Assembly: GCF_040939125.1 (NCBI RefSeq)
Contig: NZ_CP162495.1
Coordinates: forward strand, 248,001 to 312,000
Origin: Clostridium sp. BJN0013
Lineage (GTDB): Bacteria; Bacillota; Clostridia; Clostridiales; Clostridiaceae
Direction: 5' to 3'
DNA length: 64,000 bases
Shown here: positions 1 through 9,600 of the stretch, piece by piece
How positions within the stretch are numbered: the first letter of the stretch is position 1
Layout: the number at the start of each line of letters is the position of its first letter
The notes under the pieces: generated by a model
What the model was told of the DNA's origin: nothing
The model's database searches: none
What the model saw: only the letters and a program-made list of their open reading frames with translations
Position numbers and translations under genes: made by a program

Positions 1-401
1 ATAAAAAAGCTCTTGAGGAAAATAATTTAAAAGTTGATAAAGATAGGACTTATTTTAGTAATCTGAAAGCAAAAGATGGATATGAGGGTATAAATAAAAT
101 ACTAGATAAGGTAGAGGTGGATTCAATATTTTGCAGCAGTGATGAAATTGCTATGGGAGCCATAAACGCGCTAAGGGACAGGGGTATCAAAGTACCTGAA
201 GATGTAGATGTTATGGGGTTTGATAATATATATTCAGCGTCTATATTTTATCCTAAATTGACTACTGTAGCTCAGCCTATTTATGACATGGGCTCTGTGG
301 GTATGAGAATGCTTATAAAATTAATAAACAATCAGAAAATGGATAATACAAATTATGTATTACCTCATCAACTAATTGAAAGAGACTCTTGTAAAAAATA
401 A
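1..401 (+). CDS. LacI/GalR-family transcriptional regulator, C-terminal part
   Basis: The reading frame is open from the first base of the window, so only the last ~133 residues are seen; the DNA-binding domain lies upstream. The visible part resembles the C-terminal lobe of the periplasmic-binding-protein-like effector domain: FCSSDEIAMGAINALRDRG, then VPEDVDVMGFDN, then LTTVAQPIYDMG, and an ending of the type LPHQLIERDS. These are standard LacI/GalR family landmarks. The family represses sugar or nucleoside genes and is released by a small ligand. The ligand and target genes cannot be told from this fragment. No partner gene follows on the same strand within 130 bases. Confidence 0.85.
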   Translation, partial: KKALEENNLKVDKDRTYFSNLKAKDGYEGINKILDKVEVDSIFCSSDEIAMGAINALRDRGIKVPEDVDVMGFDNIYSASIFYPKLTTVAQPIYDMGSVGMRMLIKLINNQKMDNTNYVLPHQLIERDSCKK

Positions 402-536
402 TATACAAAATTAAGTGTAGTTGGTTTTGATAAACTTAGTACTAACACTGTTTATAGAAAATTAATACAAAAATTCCGGGATATAATATATAATAGAGTA
501 TAAATAAAATACATATTTTTCGTGGGAAAGGAACGT

Positions 537-1148
537 ATGATGATAGAAAGAATAATTGATGTAGTTATTTTTGTCCTGGACAAAACAGGTTATGTAGGTA
601 CATTCATAGCTATGGCCTTAGAAAGTGCCTGTATACCTATCCCAAGTGAAGCTATATTACCTTTTGGGGGATATTTAAGCTTTACAGGAAGATTAAATTT
701 AACTCTTGTTATAATTTTTGGAACGCTTGGAGGAACAGCAGGTTCCATAGGGGCGTATTATATTGGTAAAATAGGGGGAAGACCTTTAGTTGAAAAATAT
801 GCTGATAAGCTTAGGCTATCGAAGTCCCATATTGAAAAAAGTGATTATTACTTTAATAAATATGGAGAAAAAATAGTATTTTATTCCAGGCTTTTACCTA
901 TAATTAGAACATTTATTTCTCTTCCTGCAGGTATAAGTAAAATGGATGTTAAAAAATTTACCATATATACTTTATTAGGATCGACTATATGGAGTATAAT
1001 TTTAGGATACGCTGGTTATAAAATGGGAGAAAATTGGACTATTATACGTGAATGGTTTCACTTTGCAGATATAGCCTTAGTGATTTTAATAGTTGCATTT
1101 ATTCTTTATAAGTTTATATCTAAAAAGGTGCAGACAGAAAATTCATAG
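537..1148 (+). CDS. DedA/SNARE-associated family membrane protein
   Basis: This 203-residue integral membrane protein belongs to the DedA (VTT/SNARE-associated) family, whose members act as lipid flippases or transporters of undecaprenyl phosphate and phospholipid. Family landmarks seen are an early IPSEAILPFGGYLSF segment, a glycine-rich GTAGSIGAYYIGKIGGRP stretch, and an FYSRLLPIIRTFISLPAG re-entrant motif with the conserved Arg and Pro, followed by C-terminal hydrophobic helices. A GTG at 522 would add five residues, but GGAAAGGA at 524-531 is well spaced for the ATG at 537, so I chose that start. It looks monocistronic and is followed by a strong inverted repeat. Confidence 0.85.
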   Translation: MMIERIIDVVIFVLDKTGYVGTFIAMALESACIPIPSEAILPFGGYLSFTGRLNLTLVIIFGTLGGTAGSIGAYYIGKIGGRPLVEKYADKLRLSKSHIEKSDYYFNKYGEKIVFYSRLLPIIRTFISLPAGISKMDVKKFTIYTLLGSTIWSIILGYAGYKMGENWTIIREWFHFADIALVILIVAFILYKFISKKVQTENS

Positions 1149-1188
1149 GCATGTGTCTAAATATCATTTGATTAAAAAAATATTAATG

Positions 1189-1233
1189 TTACTTTGAAAG
1201 ACCAGCAATTAATTTGCTGGTCTTTCAAAGTAA
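1189..1233. terminator. Bidirectional terminator hairpin
   Basis: A stem of about 20 bp (1189-1208 with 1214-1233, core ACCAGCAA/TTGCTGGT) lies between the convergent DedA and rph genes. On the minus strand it is followed by a T-rich run, so it best suits the end of the rph transcript. Confidence 0.75.
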
Positions 1234-1326
1234 TATATGAATAAGGCATGAAATTCGTATTTAAAGCTTTCTTACCTCTTTTCATAAGGCCGTCCTCCCT
1301 TAGCATTTCATATTTTAACTTGTTCA

Positions 1327-3951
1327 TCACAGAATTTCTACATATCCTTCTTTTCCATTTATCCTTATTTTCTGTCCGTCTTTAATCAATTTTGTAGCAT
1401 TCTCCACGCTTACCACTGCAGGTAAGCCATATTCTCTTGCAACGACAGCCCCGTGGGTCATCATCCCCCCTACTTCGGTAACCAAGCCCTTAATCGATAC
1501 AAATAGCGGAGTCCAACTAGGATCAGTAAATGTTGTGACCAAAATATCTCCTTTCTCTATATTGGCATCCTCCATTTTTAAAACAACTCTTGCACGTCCT
1601 TCCACAACACCTGAGGAAACAGGTACTCCTGCTAATGCTCCATGAGGTATGCTGCTGGTATCATATTCACCAGATATAATCTCTCCTTCAGATGTTATCA
1701 CACGAGGAGGTGTAAGCTTTTCAAAGATTTCATATTCTTCTTTCCTCTTAATTATAATACTGTAATCCAGCCTATTTGTTTTAACAACATTCCTAAGTTC
1801 ATCAAAAGTCAGGTAATATATATCCTCTTTATGACCTATTATACCTTTATAAACTAAAATATCAGCTTCTTTCATTAACGCCTGTTTGATAATCCAATCA
1901 AACCATATGAGGATATATTTATTGAATTCACGGTAACCAGCATAGTTACGTAAAACACTGATTGCTTTTTTGGCCTTCTTGGCTTTTCTTTTTCCACCAG
2001 GCAATTTCTCAAGGCTACTTAGGATTTCCTGCTCCTTCTGCTTTGCGTCCTTCAGTCCCTGTTCAAACTTAATACTGTGTGCATTTGGTCCAAAAGCTTT
2101 GATATTACTTAGAATAGCAGGAACAAGTATGGTTGACCTTTCATTCCATCTCGTTCTTGTTATATCAATTTCCGCAGAACAACGCATACCATATTTCTTA
2201 AGATATGCTTTAATTGAATTAGTAACAGCCAAGCCACCTTCTAGTTTGCTTAAATCTTTAAAAAAAGTAGCTTCTTTCGGCTGCTGGAAATATTCAATCA
2301 CTTCTGGATATTGCCTGACAACATCCGCTACATCCAAAAGCTCAAGTCCCATTTCAGATGTAACATTATTAGATACAGATTGAGCAAGGATATCAGCTGC
2401 ATTTTTTTTACCCAGCCATTTTTGAATATTCTTGTTTATCCAATAAGAGGCATAGGCTCCCGCAAAAACCACTCCATAGCTATCAAAAATAGTATCCATT
2501 ATTTGCTTCATACTCTTTAGAATAAAATCAAACAGTTTATCTCCCGAAACTTTAGCAATACTTTGCTCCATTTCCAGCATCAGAGCCTTATTATTATTCA
2601 TTAGTCTTTCCACTATAGCTGGATCGTTTGCCCTATAGTCTTTTATGGTAAGGTTTAACCATTTCAGCCACATTGATTTTGGAGGCATGACTGTCTTTCC
2701 CTTATACAGAGTTTTCATAAAATTCTTTCTTTTCGTCAGATTAATAATAGCACTCTTCATTAGAACATCCACCGTATCAAGACCTTTTATAAATGTCATC
2801 CTGCCAAAGGGTGAAGAAATCTCACGAGATACATCTATATAAAGTCTTCCACCCATCTCACTCATGACGCCGCTGATCATCTGTTTGAATAAAGTCTGGA
2901 AAAGAGACATTCCCAGTGGCCTCATGGCTTCGGTCATCATCTGCCGGTGTCCAAATGAGATATATACATGATTCTTCCCATCCTTAGTTTCCGGAGGTAT
3001 AGGATATAATGTAGTGATAGGGCGACTTTGAACAATATAGAATTTATCTTCATAAAAGCACCATTCTATATCTTGTGGACATCCAAAATACGCCTCAATC
3101 TTTCTACCCATACTCTCTAGTTGCAAAATCTGATCATCCGGAAGTGTTTGCTTATTCTGCTGTGTAGCTTCAATCTCTTGCTCCTTTGTGCCGCCTGTCT
3201 CTAGTGCATATATGGCCGATTTCTTGGTGGATATCTTTTTATCTAGTATACTGCCTTGCCGCACTTTATAGATATCTGGATTTACTAGACCGGATACGAG
3301 AGCCTCCCCGAGCCCAAAGCTTGCATCAATGGATACAACCTTTCTGTTGGAGGTAACAGGATCTGCAGTAAACATTATTCCTGAAGCCTGTGGAAAAACC
3401 ATCTTCTGTATTACTACAGATAGATAAACTTTGCGGTGGTCAAAATCATTTTGTATACGATAAATTACTGCTCTGTCTGTGTAAAGTGATGCCCAGCACT
3501 TTTTGATATACTTCAGTATGTTATCTTTTCCCATAATATTCAGATAGGTATCCTGCTGACCTGCAAAGGAAGCCAGGGGCAAATCCTCTGCTGTGGCACT
3601 TGAGCGCACGGCATAGGCATTTTTTTCCCCAAGCTTTAAAATATATTGTGATACCTCTTTTGCAATATCCTTTGAAATGTCCATACTTTCTATAACCCCG
3701 CGAATTTTTTTGCTGAGCTGGCCGATTTTTCCCCTGTCATCTACCTTTAAAAGGGATAATTTATCAATTAATACATTAAATTCGGGATTGTTGTCAACAA
3801 TTCTTTTATATGCTTCAGTAGTTATGCAAAAACCATCTGGAACGGCTATTCCCTTAATTTTGGACAATTCTCCAAGATTGGCACCTTTGCCTCCTACTAC
3901 CGGAAGTTTTGATTTATCAATTTCTTGAAAACCTAACACATATGAACTCAT
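1327..3951 (-). CDS. rph: Rifampin phosphotransferase-like (PEP synthase-related) enzyme
   Basis: The 874-residue protein has the PPDK/PEP-synthase architecture. An N-terminal ATP-grasp domain (~1-320) carries VGGKGANLGELSKI, AVRSSATAEDLP, SFAGQQDTYLN and DIEWCF. A central domain (~330-755) follows. A C-terminal swivelling domain has the phospho-histidine loop GGMMTHGAVVAREYG, with His near residue 833. The N-terminus and the central and C-terminal sequences match my memory of Listeria rifampin phosphotransferase closely, more so than PEP synthase. That family moves the beta-phosphate of ATP onto the ansa-bridge hydroxyl of rifamycins. GGAGG lies just before the ATG at 3951. An IS110 element begins 13 bases upstream and separates the gene from its apparent native promoter. 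The resistance function is inferred, not shown. Confidence 0.82.
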   Translation of the reverse strand: MSSYVLGFQEIDKSKLPVVGGKGANLGELSKIKGIAVPDGFCITTEAYKRIVDNNPEFNVLIDKLSLLKVDDRGKIGQLSKKIRGVIESMDISKDIAKEVSQYILKLGEKNAYAVRSSATAEDLPLASFAGQQDTYLNIMGKDNILKYIKKCWASLYTDRAVIYRIQNDFDHRKVYLSVVIQKMVFPQASGIMFTADPVTSNRKVVSIDASFGLGEALVSGLVNPDIYKVRQGSILDKKISTKKSAIYALETGGTKEQEIEATQQNKQTLPDDQILQLESMGRKIEAYFGCPQDIEWCFYEDKFYIVQSRPITTLYPIPPETKDGKNHVYISFGHRQMMTEAMRPLGMSLFQTLFKQMISGVMSEMGGRLYIDVSREISSPFGRMTFIKGLDTVDVLMKSAIINLTKRKNFMKTLYKGKTVMPPKSMWLKWLNLTIKDYRANDPAIVERLMNNNKALMLEMEQSIAKVSGDKLFDFILKSMKQIMDTIFDSYGVVFAGAYASYWINKNIQKWLGKKNAADILAQSVSNNVTSEMGLELLDVADVVRQYPEVIEYFQQPKEATFFKDLSKLEGGLAVTNSIKAYLKKYGMRCSAEIDITRTRWNERSTILVPAILSNIKAFGPNAHSIKFEQGLKDAKQKEQEILSSLEKLPGGKRKAKKAKKAISVLRNYAGYREFNKYILIWFDWIIKQALMKEADILVYKGIIGHKEDIYYLTFDELRNVVKTNRLDYSIIIKRKEEYEIFEKLTPPRVITSEGEIISGEYDTSSIPHGALAGVPVSSGVVEGRARVVLKMEDANIEKGDILVTTFTDPSWTPLFVSIKGLVTEVGGMMTHGAVVAREYGLPAVVSVENATKLIKDGQKIRINGKEGYVEIL

Positions 3952-3978
3952 ATATATTCCTCCTCGTATAATATAGTT

Positions 3979-4240
3979 GTACCAATCAATAGAGATTAGA
4001 TCATCTCTACTAACGGATATTTATAAATATAAATTAATTATTGTTCGTACATCTCAAGTTCCGTTCTGGAAATTGCAATATCCTTTAGTAAGTCTAAAAA
4101 TAATAAGAGTGTATCTTCCACAAGGGTAACTTGATTAATAGTTAAATCATTGTATAATATCTTCTGAATAGAGGTTAGATGTTTAGCTGGTTGAGTTTCT
4201 TCCCTTGCGGAAGAATTACTCGTGTCACAAACGAGGTTGT
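3979..4240 (+). ncRNA. Candidate bridge RNA leader of IS110 copy 1
   Basis: The non-coding leader holds several clear hairpins: AGAGAT/ATCTCT (3991-3996 with 4003-4008), TTCTTCC/GGAAGAA (4197-4203 with 4209-4215) and CTCGT/ACGAG (4219-4223 with 4231-4235). It also repeats both element ends: GTATAATAT at 4152-4160 equals the left end at 3966-3974, and TAGCTGGT at 4184-4191 equals the right end at 5769-5776. Known IS110 bridge RNAs carry donor-pairing guides of this sort. The start is set about seven bases after the TATAAT at 3967-3972; the 3' end is a guess. I could not assign the target-binding loop. Confidence 0.6.
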
Positions 4241-4306
4241 TAGCTCACTGTTAGGTATGGATACTCTGTTCTATCTTCAAAAATATATGAAAAGGAGATA
4301 TTTACA

Positions 4307-5605
4307 ATGTCAAAATTTTTTAATTTACCTGTAGTAGGTATCGATGTTTCTGCTGATTATTCTATGGTTGCAATACTAGCCCCTGATGGAGCAGTTTATA
4401 GAAAGGCTTTCAAGATAATGCACACTTCTGATGGTTTCTCTTATCTTCTCAAAGAAATGAGAAAAGTGGAAAAAGAGTTCTCCATGAAACCATCACTTTT
4501 CATGGAATCAACTGGTGTTTACCATTTAACTCTTTTCCACTTCCTAAAGAATAACGAATTAGAAACTTTCGTTATAAATCCTCTTATTACTAATAGTAAC
4601 AAAAATTTAGGAATAAGAAAAGTGAAAAATGATAAAATGGATGCCTTAACTATTGCAAACATAGCAAAATTTCAAAATATAAAAATGTCTGATTATTTAG
4701 ATATCCCAATATTTGCTGTAAGATCACTTTGTCGTGATTACTACAGCCTTATAGATAACCGTTCCCAGTTCAAGAAAAAGTTATCTTCTGATCTTAGAAC
4801 GTTTTTTCCTGGATATCATAATGTTTTTTCTGACGTAGCTGGTGTTACTTCATTAGCAGTTTTAAGTAAATTTTCATCCCCTAAAGCAATTGTTGATGCA
4901 CCAAAAGATGATTTAATTGCTTTACTAAAGGAAAATTCTTGTAAATCAATTGACTGGTGTACAAACACATATAACAAACTTTTAAACGCTGCACTAAGTG
5001 CTGTACAAATAGGAATAACCAATAATTCCTTTAAAGTAACTATAGGCATAAATATAAAGCTTTTAAACATCATTAATGAACAAATTGAAACTCTAGTAAA
5101 TGAAATAGAATCAGCAGTTAAAAATGACTCAACACCTGCTTCATTTAAGAACAACATAGCATTGCTTCTTTCTTTCAAAGGTATAGGCTTTATTACAGCT
5201 GTAACCATAATGAGTGAAATAGGCGATCCTACAAGGTTCAAGCATCCAAAAGAAATGGTTGCTTTCTTTGGAATTGACCCTTCAGTTAGTCAATCCGGGA
5301 AATTTAATAGTGACCAAAATAAAATGTCCAAGCGTGGTACACGCTTTGGTAGAAGAGCACTTTATGCTGCTGCTCTTGCATCAATAAGAAAATCCAAAAC
5401 TGGTAAACCAATTAACAGTGTTCTTTACCAGTATCGCAATAAAAACTTAAATGGTAAGAAGAAGAAAGTTGCTCTTTGTGCAATTATGCACAAACTTGTA
5501 AAGTACATATTTGCAGTTCTTAGAGATCAAAAGCCTTATGAAATTCGTGAACCAAAACTGCACAACCAAATGTATGTTACTAATTTTTCAAGATCAGTTT
5601 CTTAA
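4307..5605 (+). CDS. IS110-family DEDD transposase/recombinase
   Basis: This 432-residue recombinase has the two-domain IS110 plan. The N-terminal RuvC-like DEDD domain (~8-165) shows VVGIDVSADYS, then LFMESTGVYHLTL, then VINPLITN and VKNDKMDALTIANIA, which supply the acidic residues. The C-terminal Tnp_IS116/IS110/IS902 domain (~285-375) shows LLSFKGIGFITAVTIMSEIG, FFGIDPSVSQSG and KRGTRFGRRALYAAA, with the nucleophilic-serine region of the family. AAAAGGAGA lies at the right distance before the ATG. The second copy at 48549 encodes the same protein, so both copies look intact and recently moved. Confidence 0.93.
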   Translation: MSKFFNLPVVGIDVSADYSMVAILAPDGAVYRKAFKIMHTSDGFSYLLKEMRKVEKEFSMKPSLFMESTGVYHLTLFHFLKNNELETFVINPLITNSNKNLGIRKVKNDKMDALTIANIAKFQNIKMSDYLDIPIFAVRSLCRDYYSLIDNRSQFKKKLSSDLRTFFPGYHNVFSDVAGVTSLAVLSKFSSPKAIVDAPKDDLIALLKENSCKSIDWCTNTYNKLLNAALSAVQIGITNNSFKVTIGINIKLLNIINEQIETLVNEIESAVKNDSTPASFKNNIALLLSFKGIGFITAVTIMSEIGDPTRFKHPKEMVAFFGIDPSVSQSGKFNSDQNKMSKRGTRFGRRALYAAALASIRKSKTGKPINSVLYQYRNKNLNGKKKKVALCAIMHKLVKYIFAVLRDQKPYEIREPKLHNQMYVTNFSRSVS

Positions 5606-5767
5606 CCACTTAGACAAATTAATTATGGTCCAAATTGGATAAATTATTTCCAATTTAGTTTTAGTAAAAATTTGCCATAGTTCGTATTTTTTTATGGTTT
5701 GTTTGCCATGCTCTTTTTTGCTCTTAAATTTAGTAAATAAATTTTTTAAATTAACTATTGACTTTTA

Positions 5768-6376
5768 CTAGCTGGTCTTATAAAAATTGTTTTTAAGTAA
5801 ATCCATGCATTCCTCAAATTCTTTTAAAAAGCCTTCATAATCAATCTCTGTCTTACTTGATAATTGATTCATATACCCATCAGTAAGCCAGAGAAGCATT
5901 TTCATAACCAGCTTTGGATCAATACCTTCTTTAAATTTTGAACAGTCCATACCATCAAAAGCAATTTTGTTTCTGAAACCCTCTCCTTTCGCTAAAATGC
6001 TTCTTATGTCTTCTTTTACTTTCTCATCATTTTCAAAATACATACTTGTTAAAAAGGCCGGAATTGCATTATGTTTTCTCATAATCGCAATTTCAATATT
6101 AGATGAAAGTTTAATTCTTTCAAAGAAATCAGTAATGGTATAATCAAATTTTTCATTAACTTCCTTCGTAATAATATTGCCGCATAGCTCAATTAAATAA
6201 AGATATAAGGCTTTCTTTGTACCGAAGTAATGAAATACCATTGCTTTTGAAATTCCCGCAGCAGCAGCAATGTCGCTTACGGAGGTTTTCTTATAACCAT
6301 TGGCAGCAAAAGATTTAAGTGCAGCATCTATAATTGTCTTTTGTTTCTTTACAGGCAAATTAAAAAATTTTTCCAT
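5768..6376 (-). CDS. TetR-family repressor, C-terminus altered by IS110
   Basis: The 202-residue protein has a TetR N-terminal helix-turn-helix (~10-57: IIDAALKSFAANGYKKTSVSDIA, then AGISKAMVFHYFGTKKALYLYL; shown in two parts) and a helical ligand domain. A GTG at 6385 is possible, but GGGGTGA sits five bases before the ATG at 6376. The last two codons and the stop lie inside the IS right end. Removing the IS restores an ending in Lys-Glu-Glu-Tyr-Ile with a TGA that overlaps the rph ATG as ATGA. So this was probably the first gene of a tetR-rph operon. Two operator-like palindromes flank its promoter, which suggests autorepression. Confidence 0.87.
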   Translation of the reverse strand: MEKFFNLPVKKQKTIIDAALKSFAANGYKKTSVSDIAAAAGISKAMVFHYFGTKKALYLYLIELCGNIITKEVNEKFDYTITDFFERIKLSSNIEIAIMRKHNAIPAFLTSMYFENDEKVKEDIRSILAKGEGFRNKIAFDGMDCSKFKEGIDPKLVMKMLLWLTDGYMNQLSSKTEIDYEGFLKEFEECMDLLKNNFYKTS

Positions 6377-6400
6377 AGAACTCACCCCACAAAGTTTACC

Positions 6401-6454
6401 GACCGAATCGGTTCACGATGATATAATTATATTACTATAAACCAATCCGGTCAA
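6401..6454 (-). promoter_or_regulatory. tetR promoter with two TetR-type operators
   Basis: Reading leftwards, TTGACC (6454-6449) and TATAAT (6431-6426) are 17 bases apart. A palindrome-like site GACCGGATTGGTT (6452-6440) overlaps the -35 box, and a related site AACCGATTCGGTC (6413-6401) lies just after the -10 box. The GACCG-N3-CGGTT pattern is typical of TetR operators. Binding at both would block the promoter, so the regulator likely controls itself and, before the IS insertion, rph. Confidence 0.75.
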
Positions 6455-6591
6455 TAATATTTTCACGAATAATTTTAATCATTATATTTTATTTAATAAC
6501 TATTCTAAATAACCATCTTAAGCTCTTTTCTATATTTAGACATTATGAAAAAATATTGTCGCAGATATCTGAATTTTGTTTAACGAATTTT

Positions 6592-6620
6592 TTGAAATTT
6601 TTTCTAAATGGTGGTATAAT
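6592..6620 (+). promoter_or_regulatory. Sigma-A promoter of the helicase-nuclease gene
   Basis: TTGAAA (6592-6597) and TATAAT (6615-6620) are separated by 17 bases, and the -10 box is extended (TGGTATAAT). It lies 51 bases before the ATG at 6671, so this gene has its own promoter. Confidence 0.7.
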
Positions 6621-6670
6621 TTAACATAAAAGTAAATATAATTATTGTTTGCCATTATAGGAGGGGAATT

Positions 6671-9600
6671 ATGAATTATAGGGATAAGGTAAAAAGGATA
6701 TTTTATTACTTGCTAAATTTAAAAGAACTAAATCAAAAATGCATAAAGAATATTTATGATTGTGATAAGTTATACTGGGAAGAAGAATTTTGCCACACAC
6801 CCAATAGTGAATCTTGGGTAGAAATAAATAAGAATAATAATAAGCTATACAGAGAATTTTTTAACTTATATCAAGAAAATGAAAAAAATGGAGAGAACTT
6901 TGAGATAGTTTTTGGGCACGGATTAATAGTATGGAAGCTAGAAAACGATAAAATTATTTATCCAGTTTTAACAACTAGGATGAAAATAGAGTTTAATAAG
7001 ATAAAAGGAAATTTTATGCTAATTCCTTCTGCTAAAACTACTTTGGAGACTTTTCTATTTGAAGATTTAAAACAATGTGATGTGGCTAATATTTTTAAGT
7101 TGGAAGATAAAGTGAATGAGAGTAATTTAGATCCTAAAAATATGGGGGAAATTGAGAATATATTTTTAGAGTTACTTTCTAATATAGATACTAGGGGAGT
7201 GGTTAATAAAAATAAATTTTCAAGGAAAAAAATTAATTTTGAAGAATTTCCGGTTATCTATAATACTTCTGTTATTTTAGCAAGAAAAAATAGTATGAAA
7301 TTATGGGAAATTGAAATTAATAATATAATAAAAGGAATAGATAATGGGTGTAAAATACCTGAAACTATTAAAGCTTTAGTAGATGAAAAAGATATAAATT
7401 ATAGTGAAGAGGATATAAATCAGTGGAGAAATGTTGGACAAGACTTACTTTTTCCATTACCGGCAAACTCAGATCAAAAGGAAATAATAAAACGTATATC
7501 AGAAAATTATGGGGTAGTTGTACAGGGACCTCCAGGTACCGGTAAAAGTCATACTATAATAAATTTAATATGTCATCTTCTTGCCTATGGGAAAAGGGTA
7601 TTAGTAACAAGCCAGACAAGCAGGGCGCTTAAAGTGTTAACGGAAAAAATACCTGATGAAATAAAACCATTGTGTATCAGTATATTAGGTAATGATGCTA
7701 ACTCTTTAAATAACCTTAATGAATCTATAAGAAAAATAACAGATAATTTATCTGAAGATCCTGAATTGATGTATAGTGATATTAAAATACTAGAACGAAA
7801 ATTGAATCATTGCAGAAAAAATCAACAGATTTTATATGAAAAGCTTAAGCATGTAGAAAAATTAGAAAACTACAGTGTAAATTACAAAGGGAAAAATTAT
7901 GATACTATGTATATGGCAAAATGGGTAAAAGATAATAAGGACAAGTATAATTGGATAAATGATAGAGTAGATATTAATGAAAATATACCTATTTCAGAAA
8001 AAGAGTTTGAGTTATTAATTTATTTGTTAAGAGAATTAGATAAAACTGAAAAATGCCGTTTTGATAGCATAAAAAATATAGTAACCAGGCTACCTGATGA
8101 AGAGGAATTTTGTGAAAAAATAGAAGAATACAAACAATTAACTATGGAATATGAAAAATGCATTGAAACAGTAGAGGGATGGCATATACCTTATAATGAC
8201 AGATGTGATTATGATAAACTATTAGAATTAATTGAAGAGTGTAAAAATAAAATTTCATATCTTGGAGAAGGTATGTGGGGAAACATGATGTATAATTATT
8301 ACAATAGCAATATAACAAAGGAAGCACTTAAGGATTTACTATATAAAAGCAATAACTATATATTAATGCTTGGTAGGATTAGAAATCAACTTAGAAATCA
8401 CAAGGTGGAAATTCCTAAAGATATTAATATGGACAAGTTTATAGAAAAGTTTAATGTATTATACAATGCTTTAAATGATAATGGGAAAATAAGCAAATTT
8501 TTTATTATGCTTCATTCAGAATATAACTATATATTGGACAATTGTAAGATAGATGGTAAGCCTTTAAAAACTATGAACCAAGCTATGACAGTTAAGCTCT
8601 ATACACAGCAGGAACAAATATTCAAAGAATTAAAAGCTATTTGGAATAACACTGTAAAAGATTATGGTGGGAAAATAATAAGCTCCAATCTAAAAGAAGC
8701 TGACCTTATTTCTATTGAAAAAAATTTAGAACATTTGAGCGAAATTGTAAATTGGGATGCGAAGTATAAAAAACGTATTATGGAAAGTTTTGGGAGAATA
8801 TCAATTCCTCCATATATTAATTGGCATAAAAAAGAAACTTATGAGTATTTAATTAAATGTGTAAAAGCCATAAAAAATATAAATAAATATAATCAGGCTA
8901 AAGCGTATATAGAAGTATTTAAGAAGACAATAAATAATTCAGAAAGATTAAAAGGTCTTTATAAAGCTATAGAAGAGCTTAATACGGATAAGGTTAAAAA
9001 GACATTAGAAAGATTGAAAGAAATGAGTGCTATAAAAAATAAATCTGCCAAGATAGATGAGTTATTAAGCAGAATAAGTAAAGTATGTCCCAACACTGCT
9101 GAAAATATAATGGACAATTGGAATTTAGCAGGAGAGAAATTTAAAGATTGGGAACAAGCATGGAGATGGGCTCAATGGAATAGTTTCCTGAGTGATATGT
9201 ATAGTTTAAATTCAGAAGCCTTAGAAGAAAGTATAGAAGAAGAAAAAAATAAGGAAAAGGTAATTATAAAGGATATAGTTTCAAAAAAAACCTGGTATAA
9301 TGAAATACGTCAAACTACTGAAAATCAAAAAAGAAGTTTATTTTCATGGCTGCAGGCAGTAAAGAGAATTGGCAAGGGCCGAGGTAAAATGGTACCTGAA
9401 TATAGAAAAATAGCTCAAAATGAAATGGAGAAATGTAAAGAAGTAATTCCAGTATGGATTATGCCTCTAAATAGAATTATTGAGAATGTAAAGTTGTCTA
9501 AAAATATGTTTGATGTAATAATATTTGATGAAAGCAGTCAAAGTGATATATTCTCATTATGTGCACTTATGAGAGCCAAAAGGGCAGTAATAGTAGGAGA

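Larger units (their letters stand above)
3965..5778 (+). mobile_element. IS110-family insertion sequence, copy 1
   Basis: This 1814-bp element appears identical to the copy at 48207-50020, offset by 44242 bases and in the same orientation. I set the edges by comparing flanks. Both copies share ATTCCTCCT on the left and CTT on the right, so each can be read as an insertion at a CT core of ATTCCTCCTT, with CT at 3963-3964 and 5777-5778. There are no terminal inverted repeats and no target duplication beyond the core, as is usual for IS110. It has a 342-base 5' non-coding leader, one DEDD transposase gene, and a 173-base 3' tail. Confidence 0.9.

Noticed and set aside
3965-4020. Outward promoter from the IS left end into rph
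   Set aside because: TATATT/TATTAT words are present on the minus strand, but no -35 box lies at a suitable distance; TTGATT is only 10 bases away.
4816-5241. A 141-codon frame on the minus strand inside the IS110 transposase, repeated at 49058-49483
   Set aside because: It lies wholly opposite the transposase, has no SD or recognised domain, and is repeated only because the IS is repeated.
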